From assembly GCA_036003885.1 (NCBI GenBank), contig DASYSA010000036.1:1-20142 (forward strand): a stretch of DNA of 20,142 nt, read 5' to 3'. Source of the DNA: DASYSA01 sp036003885 (GTDB lineage: Bacteria > Acidobacteriota > Blastocatellia > UBA7656). Position numbers and translations under genes: made by a program. The notes beneath the pieces were generated by a model. It was not told where the DNA came from and did no database searches. It saw nothing but the letters and a program-made list of their open reading frames with translations. Positions 1 through 6,635 of this stretch are shown in pieces (position 1 is the stretch's first letter; every line of letters starts with the position of its first letter).

Positions 1-466
1 AGACGGGTTGTCGCGCATTCCCGGAATTTCGCTGCTCAGAAAGGATGAGCGGCTGACGACGCAGGCCATCTATCAATTCGTTTTCAAATACGATCCGGAG
101 GGTTTCGGGGGCGCATCGCGAGACCGGTTTGTCGCCGCGCTCGAAGCTGAAGGCATTCCCGCGGATGGGCTGTTTTATGAACCCATTTATCGAAGCGCGC
201 TCTTTAATGTCGACCCGCGAGATTTCCCCGTGCTCTCGGGTCGCGGCACCGAGGACTTGCCGTGGGCGAAGACTCATTGTCCGGTAGCCGAACGCGCGGC
301 TTATCTGGAATCTGTCTGGCTCCCGCATCAATTACTGCTCGGAAGCCCAGAGGAAAGCGATCAGATCGTTGAAGCCGTGGAAAAGATTCAAAGCAACGTT
401 GATGAATTGCTCAGTGCTGAGCACCGGCTGATTGAAATAAAGCAGATGAACCGCGCCGGAAGATAG
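1..466 (+). CDS. DegT/DnrJ/EryC1/StrS-family aminotransferase, C-terminal fragment
   Basis: The reading frame is open from the left edge, so only about the last 154 codons are present and the true start lies outside the window. The visible part resembles the C-terminal domain of PLP-dependent sugar aminotransferases, which transfer an amino group from glutamate or glutamine to a keto sugar in nucleotide-sugar or antibiotic-sugar pathways. Family-like features are a 'YQFVFKYDP' strand, 'LEAEGIPADGLFYEPIY' (the small-domain segment that packs near the active site) and a 'CPVAERAAYLESVWLPHQLLLG' type stretch followed by a final amphipathic helix. The PLP lysine lies in the missing part. The gene converges on the elongation factor P gene, with a G/A-rich hairpin between the two stops. 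The family assignment is fairly sure; the substrate is unknown. Confidence 0.75.
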   Translation, partial: DGLSRIPGISLLRKDERLTTQAIYQFVFKYDPEGFGGASRDRFVAALEAEGIPADGLFYEPIYRSALFNVDPRDFPVLSGRGTEDLPWAKTHCPVAERAAYLESVWLPHQLLLGSPEESDQIVEAVEKIQSNVDELLSAEHRLIEIKQMNRAGR

Positions 467-467
467 A

Positions 468-559
468 AGGGAGATGGGGAGAAGGGGAGAAAGGGAGAGT
501 GGGAGAGTGGGAGAATGGGAGCTCCATTTCTCCCCTTCTCCCTTTCTCCCCCTCTCCCT
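468..559. repeat. Long G/A-rich imperfect hairpin between convergent genes (possible bidirectional terminator)
   Basis: Left arm 468-505 and right arm 522-559 are reverse complements at about 32 of 38 positions, with a 16-nt loop. The left strand is almost pure purine (runs of GGG/GGGG spaced by GA/AA, with an 8-bp tandem unit GGGAGAGT near 493-510). The right strand is the pyrimidine complement. It fills the gap between the aminotransferase stop (464-466) and the stop of the minus-strand EF-P-like gene (558-560). No U-run follows, so a classical intrinsic terminator is not proven. The G-runs could also form a G-quadruplex on the plus strand. Confidence 0.6.
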
Positions 560-1130
560 AAGCCCGGCCGGCCACTTCGCCGGTCTGCGTGTTAACTCGT
601 ACTACTTCACCCTCCTTGATGAAGAGCGGCACTCGGACGGCGAGACCCGTCTCCAATGTGGCCTGCTTGGTTGCTCCCCCGCTGGCGGTGTCGCCCTTTA
701 GCCCTAACTCCGCTGAGGTCACTGCGAGATCGACGTACTGTGGGAGTTGAAGCGAAACAGGAGCACCGTTGTATCTCAACACCTCCAGGACCACACCCTC
801 CTTGAGGTACCCTGCATCAGTGCCGACCGCTTCGGTTGAGAACGTAAACTGCTCGTAACTCTTCTCGTCCATGAAATGAAAACCGTCCGCGTCGCTGTAA
901 AGAAAAGAGGCTGTCGTTTCCTCGACATCCGGTTCCCCGAATTTCTCGCTCGAACGAAAGCTCTTTTCCAGGACCGTGCCCGTCAACAGATGACGCAGCT
1001 TCGTGCGCACCATCGTTGCCGCGCCCCTTGCGGTGGGCGAAGCAAAAAAAACGTCGAGGACCACATAGGGCTGCGCGTCAACCTCGATCAGGAGTTTTCG
1101 TTTTAGTTCGTTGGCTGCAATAAGAGCCAT
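558..1130 (-). CDS. yeiP: Elongation factor P paralogue with YeiP/EfpL-type loop
   Basis: A 190-aa, three-domain EF-P-family translation factor expected to bind between the P and E sites of a stalled ribosome and assist peptide-bond formation at proline-rich or other difficult motifs. The domain I tip loop reads SPTARGAAT (residues 31-39) with Arg35 at the apex. This is the signature of E. coli YeiP (EfpL), not the PGKG/PGRG-type loop of canonical EF-P. Further matches are 'FHFMDEKSYEQ' in domain II and 'ATLETGLAVRVPLFI' in domain III; the C-terminus looks more like canonical EF-P than YeiP. The ATG start at 1130 has a G-rich sequence (AAGGGGG) about 10 nt upstream. A TTGACA-17-TAACGT promoter candidate lies just upstream. 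No modification enzyme gene is nearby. Family membership is secure; the EfpL-type label is strongly suggested by the loop. Confidence 0.9.
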   Translation of the reverse strand: MALIAANELKRKLLIEVDAQPYVVLDVFFASPTARGAATMVRTKLRHLLTGTVLEKSFRSSEKFGEPDVEETTASFLYSDADGFHFMDEKSYEQFTFSTEAVGTDAGYLKEGVVLEVLRYNGAPVSLQLPQYVDLAVTSAELGLKGDTASGGATKQATLETGLAVRVPLFIKEGEVVRVNTQTGEVAGRA

Positions 1131-1157
1131 TCCACAATTCCCCCTTATGTTACGGCC

Positions 1158-1186
1158 ACGTTATGGCTTGCGGTAAGCACTGTCAA
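1158..1186 (-). promoter_or_regulatory. Sigma-70-type promoter candidate for the EF-P-like gene
   Basis: Read on the minus strand, an exact TTGACA -35 hexamer (complement of 1181-1186) is followed after 17 nt by TAACGT (complement of 1158-1163). The predicted start of transcription is near 1151, about 20 nt before the ATG. The -10 element is only a partial match. Confidence 0.45.
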
Positions 1187-1274
1187 GCGGCAAACTAGTC
1201 GCGTTTCGCCAGGGCTGAGTGATGATAGCTCCAATTTGTCCACACCTGACAGCCGTTGCGCATAGAGGTGACAG

Positions 1275-2741
1275 ATGAGCCAGCAACAGAGATGGAGCAA
1301 CTGCATCGGCAATCAAGAAGTCTCTCCGTTCCGTCTGCTTCGCCCGACGACGATTGCGGAGATTGTAGACATAGTTAAGCGCGCGGAGAGTGAAAATCGC
1401 AAAGTGCGAGCCGTTGGCTCGGGTCACGCATTTTCGGATATCGCGATTACCAACGATTATCTGATTGACACTCACGGCTTGAAGAAGGTGCTGACCCTGG
1501 ACGCGGCGACTCTGAAAGAGGGCGCAAAAAACCTGACCCTGGTTGACGTCGAATGCGGGATAACCGTGGCGGACGTCAATGCTGCGCTCGACGGCCTCGG
1601 ACTTGCCCTCATCAACATGGGCGCGCACACCGCGCAAACAGTCGTCGGCGCGCTCTCGACTTCGACGCACGGTTCGGGCATTAGCCTGGGCTCCGCTGCA
1701 AGCTTCGTGAGGTCGATGGTCCTGGTGGCGAGTGGAGGAAAAATCTACCGGATCGAACCATCCAACGGCATTACCGATTTCGAGAGATTCAGAAGCAGGC
1801 ACCCGGACGTCGAACTCGTTCAAGACGATGATTGGTTCAATTCAGTGGTCATCGGTCTGGGCTGCATGGGGGTTGTCTATTCGGTCACGATGGAAGTCAG
1901 GGAGAAGTACTGGCTCAAAGAGACTCGGATCGTCAGCAATTGGGCGAGTGTGAAAGCGGAACTTTCGAAGGGCGACGTGCTGCGCGAGAATCGCCATTAT
2001 GAAGTGCTGGTTAATCCTTATGCATTTAAGGGCGATCACACCTGTTTGCTCACCATCAGAAACGAGATCCCCGAGCCGGACGATCCGAAACCGAACAAGA
2101 AAAAAGACCGCAGCCATCTTTCGGTGGGACTATCTTTCTTTCCGCCGGTTCTGATCAGATTCACTGGAAGGCTGATAAGCTTCAAGAATCGGCTCTTACC
2201 CGGGTCAATTCCAAGGACGATCGAAGATTCCCTCCATGGACTGGCAGACGAAGAATACGACGCATTGAGTTATCGCGTGCTCGATGTGGGCGCGCCCAAC
2301 TATGTGGCAGCATATTCAAGCGAGCTTGCTCTGCCCGTTGAGGGCAACGTTTACCTCGCCGCAGCGGAAAAGATCATCGAAATAGCCGAGCGCAATCGAA
2401 TAACAAAGAACCGGTATCACACTGTGCCCTTCTCTTTGCGATTCGTCGCGAAACACGATCTCTACTTTTCGATGATGTATGGTCGAGAGACTTGCATGAT
2501 CGAGGTTCCGATGCTGGATCCAACCGAAGGCGGCATGGAAATACTCAGAGAAGTCGAAGACGCCTTGATCGATCTGGGCGCTCGCCCACATTGGGGGCAG
2601 ATTCACTACCTCGCTGGAGGTAACGCGCTGATCAGAAAGATGTACGCGATGTACGACAAGTGGATTGCCGTTCGCAAGGTCTTGAATGCGAGCGGCACCT
2701 TCAACAGCCGCTTTTCGGAGCGGTGCGGATTTGACTCATAG
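1275..2741 (+). CDS. FAD-dependent sugar-1,4-lactone oxidase (D-arabinono/L-gulono-lactone oxidase family)
   Basis: A 488-aa flavoprotein of the vanillyl-alcohol-oxidase superfamily, expected to oxidise an aldono-lactone or related alditol using covalently bound FAD. The N-terminal FAD-binding (PCMH) domain covers about residues 15-195. In 'GSGHAFSD', His51 is at the usual place for the FAD-linking histidine, and 'TSTHGSG' (about residues 129-135) follows. The C-terminal ALO domain ends with 'RPHWGQIHYL' (439-442 = HWGQ, where the family usually has HWGK) and 'VRKVLNASGTFNSRFSERCG'. The start ATG is preceded by GAGGTGA. There is no signal peptide. It converges on the minus-strand secreted protein, 57 nt apart, and has no visible operon partner. 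The lysine-to-glutamine change in HWGK may alter substrate choice or activity. The exact substrate cannot be read from the sequence. Confidence 0.85.
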   Translation: MSQQQRWSNCIGNQEVSPFRLLRPTTIAEIVDIVKRAESENRKVRAVGSGHAFSDIAITNDYLIDTHGLKKVLTLDAATLKEGAKNLTLVDVECGITVADVNAALDGLGLALINMGAHTAQTVVGALSTSTHGSGISLGSAASFVRSMVLVASGGKIYRIEPSNGITDFERFRSRHPDVELVQDDDWFNSVVIGLGCMGVVYSVTMEVREKYWLKETRIVSNWASVKAELSKGDVLRENRHYEVLVNPYAFKGDHTCLLTIRNEIPEPDDPKPNKKKDRSHLSVGLSFFPPVLIRFTGRLISFKNRLLPGSIPRTIEDSLHGLADEEYDALSYRVLDVGAPNYVAAYSSELALPVEGNVYLAAAEKIIEIAERNRITKNRYHTVPFSLRFVAKHDLYFSMMYGRETCMIEVPMLDPTEGGMEILREVEDALIDLGARPHWGQIHYLAGGNALIRKMYAMYDKWIAVRKVLNASGTFNSRFSERCGFDS

Positions 2742-2798
2742 GTGTTCATCAGAGTGGCTGGACCTCACTGACGCAGTCGAAATCGCAGTTACCGTCCA

Positions 2799-4511
2799 CT
2801 ATTTGCCCGTAAGGAATCCATGGTACCGGCCCAGCCAGTAGGGTAGCAAAAAAAATGCACCATCATCTTCTCCGCGCCCAGCCGCCTGATCGTCAAGCTG
2901 AAACGGGTTGCCGTTCCACTTCATCACCCGCCGCTCATCCGCCGGTAACAGACGAGAGGTTTGCACGCGATCATGGCGCTCGGGAGAAGTGTCCAGGGGC
3001 ACATCGCGCCGGTGAGAGTTCTTGACAGACCACTTCACGAGGTCCATCGGAATTCGATACAGAGTGCGCTCAGCCGCCTTTAGTGGCACGCGCTTGCCCG
3101 GGTTACAAGAGGCGTAGATGAAAATCCACAGAGGGTTATCTTCGCGTTGAATGTTTACCCACCACTGCTCCAGGCCTTCGCGGTAAACTCTCAACAGCTC
3201 CGGGCTCTTTTCGTAACGAAAAAGCGGGTAGTAAGAGAGCATCGCAAGCTCTTCATCAGAGTAGTTGAGTTCCTCCCGAAGCTTCAAATAGGTGGTCGTG
3301 TTCTTGTGATAATTCATTTCACCTATCAGCTTTCGGTACTCTCGGTCATAGCGAGAGTTGCCGGTCATATGGTAAGCGACCTTCAAATGTGAAAGCAGTT
3401 CCAGCGACCGTAGCGCCCGTTCTTCGCGGCCATCGTCAGTTTCAAAGTACGCCTCATCGTAGCGACCCCAGCGAGTGGGTCCGCCGTGCAGATCGGTCAA
3501 GTTGTAACGATGATCGATCAGATGATCTGCGATGCGAGACACTGCCCCGCGCAGCCGCTTCTTTAGATCCTCATCCGCCGCCAGATCGTAGACAACTGAA
3601 TAAGCGAAGAAGTGGCCGACAATCTCATCAGAGCTGGTGTCAGCCTTCCACTCCCACTCGCCATCGGCCGTGAAGTGCCAGACGCCGTCGTTGTGTCGCG
3701 GCTCGTTTTTCTGTCTGAATGATCGCGCGGGGAAACCTGCGCGTCCGGTGATCGCTTCCAGCCGGAGCATAGCGTCCACGGACTTGCGCACGGAGTCGAG
3801 CGCCTGCGAATCGCCAGTCACTCTGTATCGAAATGCCTGCGCCGCTACATAGATTGCGGTCCACAACCCATCGTTGTCACTTGGGTATTGATGGCTCGTG
3901 GCGGGACTGCCCGGCTCAGAGAATTCTGAATCGGCAACAAGGTAATATCGCTTATGGCGCTCGGCTATACGTCGTTCAAAGTAGGATGCCTTGTCCGCAA
4001 GCGTGAAACGGCGGAACTCTATATGACTGATCCCGGCAGATGTTTGAACCCATATAGATCCCTCTGCGCCTGCGACCAGAGCGGTGACTTCATCGGACGG
4101 CAAATAGCGTTTCCCGCCAAAGTATTGCCATCTGTCCCAGGCATTTGAGGCGTCGATATATCGGACCAGTCCTTCATTACCCCCGGCCCACACCGCCCCG
4201 TCGGTTGTAATCGCTATCGCTCGAAGCCCGCCGACTGGCAGTCCGTCGTCGAATGAAAGACGACGTTGAGGAACAGAATGCCGAACTAAAGTATCCGTCT
4301 CAATCGTCCACCGGGCGCCGTCTCTGTGCGCGGTCCTGGCCGGCTTCGCAAGCTGCTTCCGAATGGTGATCGGAATCCGCGCATCGTCAATTGCATAGAA
4401 CTCGCGGAACTTCTGCGGTGTGGCGCGCAGCGTTACCGTAGCAGGGGCGCCTGCTTGTGGGAACATCACTACGATCAAGCCATAGACTAAAGACGAAGCA
4501 AGATGGCGCAT
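2799..4511 (-). CDS. Secreted protein: two-component-regulator-propeller repeats plus alpha-helical (toroid-like) domain
   Basis: A 570-aa protein from the preferred ATG at 4511. An upstream ATG at 4556 would add 15 residues ahead of the signal peptide, so it is less likely; AAGG lies about 6 nt before 4511. A hydrophobic segment 'HLASSLVYGLIVVMF' near the N-terminus followed by Ala-rich residues looks like a signal peptide. About residues 90-167 hold two propeller-type repeats ('AITTDGAVWAGGNEGLVRY' and 'DEVTALVAGAEGSIWVQT'), as in Reg_prop blades. The rest (about 170-570) is rich in helices with aromatic and acidic clusters ('SDNDGLWTAIYVAAQAFRY', 'HNDGVWHF', 'GGPTRWGRYDEAYFET') and resembles (alpha/alpha) toroid carbohydrate-active or related proteins. 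Two blades cannot close a propeller alone. Function is not recognised; a periplasmic or extracellular role on glycans is only a suggestion. Confidence 0.7.
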   Translation of the reverse strand: MRHLASSLVYGLIVVMFPQAGAPATVTLRATPQKFREFYAIDDARIPITIRKQLAKPARTAHRDGARWTIETDTLVRHSVPQRRLSFDDGLPVGGLRAIAITTDGAVWAGGNEGLVRYIDASNAWDRWQYFGGKRYLPSDEVTALVAGAEGSIWVQTSAGISHIEFRRFTLADKASYFERRIAERHKRYYLVADSEFSEPGSPATSHQYPSDNDGLWTAIYVAAQAFRYRVTGDSQALDSVRKSVDAMLRLEAITGRAGFPARSFRQKNEPRHNDGVWHFTADGEWEWKADTSSDEIVGHFFAYSVVYDLAADEDLKKRLRGAVSRIADHLIDHRYNLTDLHGGPTRWGRYDEAYFETDDGREERALRSLELLSHLKVAYHMTGNSRYDREYRKLIGEMNYHKNTTTYLKLREELNYSDEELAMLSYYPLFRYEKSPELLRVYREGLEQWWVNIQREDNPLWIFIYASCNPGKRVPLKAAERTLYRIPMDLVKWSVKNSHRRDVPLDTSPERHDRVQTSRLLPADERRVMKWNGNPFQLDDQAAGRGEDDGAFFLLPYWLGRYHGFLTGK

Positions 4512-4966
4512 GCGAAACCTTATTGAGACCCGGTTTATTGATTCCAACTCACACAACTTGAAGACTATTGTGAAGCAATGCGCGGTTGGTCATCCTATCG
4601 CTTCCTCCAGGACCCCGCCAGATGATCTTGTAGCTTTGCTCGGGATTGCTGTAAATGACGGAAGAGGCGGGGCCACGGATTTACAAAAATTGCACCAATC
4701 ACACGAACTATTCGTGATTATTAGTGGAATTCGTGTGATTTCGTGACCCGCCCCTTCGGCTCCGTCGTGCGCGTTTGGTTCCACCACAGGTACTGGCGTT
4801 TACTTCCGTTTGCTCTTCGCCCCACACCTCAATCGTACTTCACTCGTACAAACTGAACTAACCGAGAACGGCCAACCATGGAGCGGCAACGTTTTCACGG
4901 GCAACTGTTGCGGCAGAGGCTTCGAAGTATTACCCGAGTCTCCTTCAAATCGGCTGAGCGAGGGAA
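4512..4966. other. Long gene-free stretch between the divergent secreted-protein and AAA genes
   Basis: Divergent intergenic region. It holds the 11-bp inverted repeat at 4697-4740 and ends at the sigma-54-type promoter at 4967. Short open frames here (for example 4510-4746, 4590-4787 and 4810-5058) have neither ribosome-binding sites nor recognisable protein features. Nothing else was identified. Confidence 0.6.
4697..4740. repeat. Inverted repeat AATCACACGAA / TTCGTGTGATT (dispersed-repeat type)
   Basis: Arms 4697-4707 and 4730-4740 are perfect 11-bp reverse complements, separated by 22 nt that contain a further partial copy, TTCGTGATTA. The surrounding 4683-4745 is AT-richer than its neighbourhood and shows CGTG/CACG periodicity. 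Similar 'TTCGTGTGATT' units occur as interspersed intergenic repeats in various environmental bacteria (from memory; only one copy is visible here). Confidence 0.6.
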
Positions 4967-4981
4967 TGGCACTTCTTTTGC
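4967..4981 (+). promoter_or_regulatory. Sigma-54 (RpoN) promoter, exact consensus, for the Clp-type AAA gene
   Basis: TGGCAC (4967-4972), then 5 nt, then TTGC (4978-4981): a 10/10 match to the sigma-54 -24/-12 consensus, with GG and GC exactly 10 nt apart. Transcription would begin near 4993, giving a leader of about 80 nt before the ATG at 5075. It is the last strong signal before the gas vesicle region and needs an enhancer-binding ATPase not found in this window. Confidence 0.7.
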
Positions 4982-5074
4982 CCCGTAGCCGGAACGAGGG
5001 ACGCAAGGACCGAGAAGGGAGCAATCGCATTATGCAACTGACGATTGCCGCGGACTGAATGAGGAGAGTTGGAA

Positions 5075-6214
5075 ATGTTATTACAAAAGCGAGACCTAAG
5101 ACTTATGGATCCTGCGGTCGATGAAAAACGATGGGTGATGCTCAACGCAAAGCAGCGCTGCGAACAATCTACTGAATTCGAGCAGGCCCTCTTTGAGCGG
5201 ATAGTAGCGCAGGATGAGGCTGTGACCGCTATGTCGCAGCTTTATCAGGTATACCAGGCCAATATGTCGCTTCCCGGCAAACCGGTTGGCACCGTGCTGT
5301 TCCTCGGTCCAACGGGTTCCGGAAAGACCCGTGTGGTAGAGGCGGCCGCCGAGATTCTTTTCGGAGATCCAAACGCGATGATAAAGATTGATTGCGCGGA
5401 ATTCCAACATTCTCATGAAATATCGAAGCTCATCGGGTCTCCGCCGGGATACCTCGGACATCGCGAAACCCAACCCCTGCTCACCCAGGAGAATCTCGCC
5501 CGCTTTCATACTCCGAAACTGAAGCTGACCCTGTTGTTGTTCGACGAGATCGAAAAGGCGTCGGATGCGTTGTGGCAGCTTCTGCTGGGAGTGTTGGATA
5601 AGGCTACCCTGTCGCTGGGCGACAACCGCCGCGTGGACTTTTCGAACTGTATCGTGGTGATGACTTCGAACCTTGGCGCCCGCGAGATGACCGAGGTAAC
5701 GGAGGGTAAGCTCGGTTTCGCTGCGCGCCCAACCTCAAACCAACAGTTGGACGGCAGGTTGGAGAAGATCGGAGTCGAGGCCGCGCGCCGAAAGTTCTCT
5801 CCGGAGTTCATGAATCGCCTTGATAAGCTGGTCGTCTTTCGCGCGCTCGGTCGCCCGGCATTGAGCCGAATTCTCGATTTGGAACTCGGAGTCGTTCAGC
5901 GCCGGATTCTGCTGAGCGGCTGCGGCAACTTCGTGCTGAGCTGCTCGGCAAGAGCGAAAAACTTCCTGCTGTCCGAAGGCTTTGATCGCCGTTATGGCGC
6001 TCGACCGCTGAAGCGAGCAATCGAGCGTTATCTGATAATGCCGATATCAAATCTCGTCGCAACAAAACAGATCGCCTGTGGCGACATCGTATGGGTCGAC
6101 CTGGATGAGTACGAGAACGAATTGTGCTTTGGCAAGGCGCCTGGAGCCGCAATACCGGCCAATGCATTTGGCATCCGTGCCTCGGGGCAATCACCAGCGC
6201 GAGCTGCGGTGTGA
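5075..6214 (+). CDS. Stand-alone Clp/Hsp100-type AAA+ ATPase (ClpB D2-like), gas-vesicle associated
   Basis: A 379-aa single-ring AAA+ ATPase of the ClpA/B second-domain type. Visible elements: Walker A GPTGSGKT (78-85); a pore loop GYLG with Tyr126; Walker B LLLFDEIEKA with Asp157/Glu158; sensor-1 Asn199 in MTSNLGA; 'FSPEFMNRLDKLVVF', which carries the arginine-finger region; and sensor-2 RYGARPLKRAIE with Arg310. All catalytic residues are present, so an active, substrate-threading unfoldase or disaggregase is expected. It lacks the Clp N-domain, the D1 ring, the ClpB coiled coil and the ClpP-docking and zinc features of ClpX. ATG 5075 is preferred over TTG 5069 because GAGGAGAG (5061-5068) sits 6 nt before it. 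It lies directly upstream of gvpF, where gvpN (a MoxR-type AAA+) sits in B. megaterium, under its own sigma-54-type promoter. A role in gas vesicle assembly or protein turnover is inference. Confidence 0.85.
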   Translation: MLLQKRDLRLMDPAVDEKRWVMLNAKQRCEQSTEFEQALFERIVAQDEAVTAMSQLYQVYQANMSLPGKPVGTVLFLGPTGSGKTRVVEAAAEILFGDPNAMIKIDCAEFQHSHEISKLIGSPPGYLGHRETQPLLTQENLARFHTPKLKLTLLLFDEIEKASDALWQLLLGVLDKATLSLGDNRRVDFSNCIVVMTSNLGAREMTEVTEGKLGFAARPTSNQQLDGRLEKIGVEAARRKFSPEFMNRLDKLVVFRALGRPALSRILDLELGVVQRRILLSGCGNFVLSCSARAKNFLLSEGFDRRYGARPLKRAIERYLIMPISNLVATKQIACGDIVWVDLDEYENELCFGKAPGAAIPANAFGIRASGQSPARAAV

Positions 6215-6523
6215 GCATGATTGCGGTGTGCTTGCCCTCAGCGTCTCAAGAAAGGGAATTCGGAACCTTCTCAAAATACGGTTAAGCGGAATTGCTTCCG
6301 GGCTCGGATTGTTACTGCTGTTTCAAGTGTGACACGTCTGAGGCGAGAGGCTGAGAGAACTTCTGGCCACGATCGTGGCTGCTGTGTTTGTTAGGCCGAG
6401 TTTACTTCTTTGTTTCCGTCCCCAGTACTCGGTGCAGAACGGCCGCCCAAACCCGGACCAGGGCCTGTAGGAGGCGGCCAAAATCCCACCCCCTGGGCCG
6501 AACAGTGAGGCGCACCGAGCCAC
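6215..6523. other. Gene-free stretch between the AAA gene and the gvpF promoter
   Basis: About 310 nt without a convincing gene. It contains a perfect 14-bp palindrome GCCACGATCGTGGC (6366-6379) followed by a T/G-rich stretch, and a GC-rich segment 6441-6505. The palindrome could be an operator or a weak terminator for the AAA transcript. Two minus-strand open frames (6323-6547, 6391-6588) are low-complexity and lack ribosome-binding sites. Confidence 0.5.
6366..6379. promoter_or_regulatory. Perfect 14-bp palindrome, possible operator
   Basis: GCCACGATCGTGGC reads the same on both strands. It is about 170 nt upstream of the gvpF promoter candidates, a distance compatible with an enhancer-type site for sigma-54 activation. 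No second copy was recognised elsewhere, so this is weak. Confidence 0.3.
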
Positions 6524-6552
6524 TTGACACTGGCGCAGGTCGTGCATAGAAT
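6524..6552 (+). promoter_or_regulatory. Overlapping sigma-70 and sigma-54 promoter candidates for the gvp operon
   Basis: TTGACA (6524-6529), a 17-nt spacer and TAGAAT (6547-6552) form a near-consensus sigma-70 promoter. Overlapping it, TGGCGC (6531-6536), 5 nt and GTGC (6542-6545) match the sigma-54 consensus at 8 of 10 positions with the invariant GG and GC at correct spacing. Both readings predict a start near 6557-6560, about 75-80 nt before gvpF. The sequence alone cannot say which is used. Confidence 0.6.
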
Positions 6553-6635
6553 CAGAACGCTTGCACGGTCCTGAGATCCTCGGAACACTCGATCGACTGA
6601 ACTCTATTTAAGAGCTTTCTTAGGAGAGTACTTCA

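Noticed and set aside
474..701. 75-codon open frame through the G/A-rich repeat
   Set aside because: Low-complexity translation of the repeat, antisense to the end of the EF-P-like gene.
1161..1823. Minus-strand open frame of 220 codons
   Set aside because: Antisense to the lactone oxidase and the EF-P upstream region; no family features.
4810..5058. 82-codon open frame upstream of the AAA gene
   Set aside because: No ribosome-binding site or recognisable features, and it spans the exact sigma-54 promoter.
5075..6214. AAA protein as the missing sigma-54 activator or as GvpN
   Set aside because: It lacks the GAFTGA loop and DNA-binding domain of activators, and its motifs (GYLG pore loop, RYGARPLKRAIE) are Clp-type, not MoxR/GvpN-type.
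6323..6588. Two minus-strand open frames in the AAA-gvpF gap
   Set aside because: No Shine-Dalgarno, no recognisable protein features, and they overlap the gvpF promoter.
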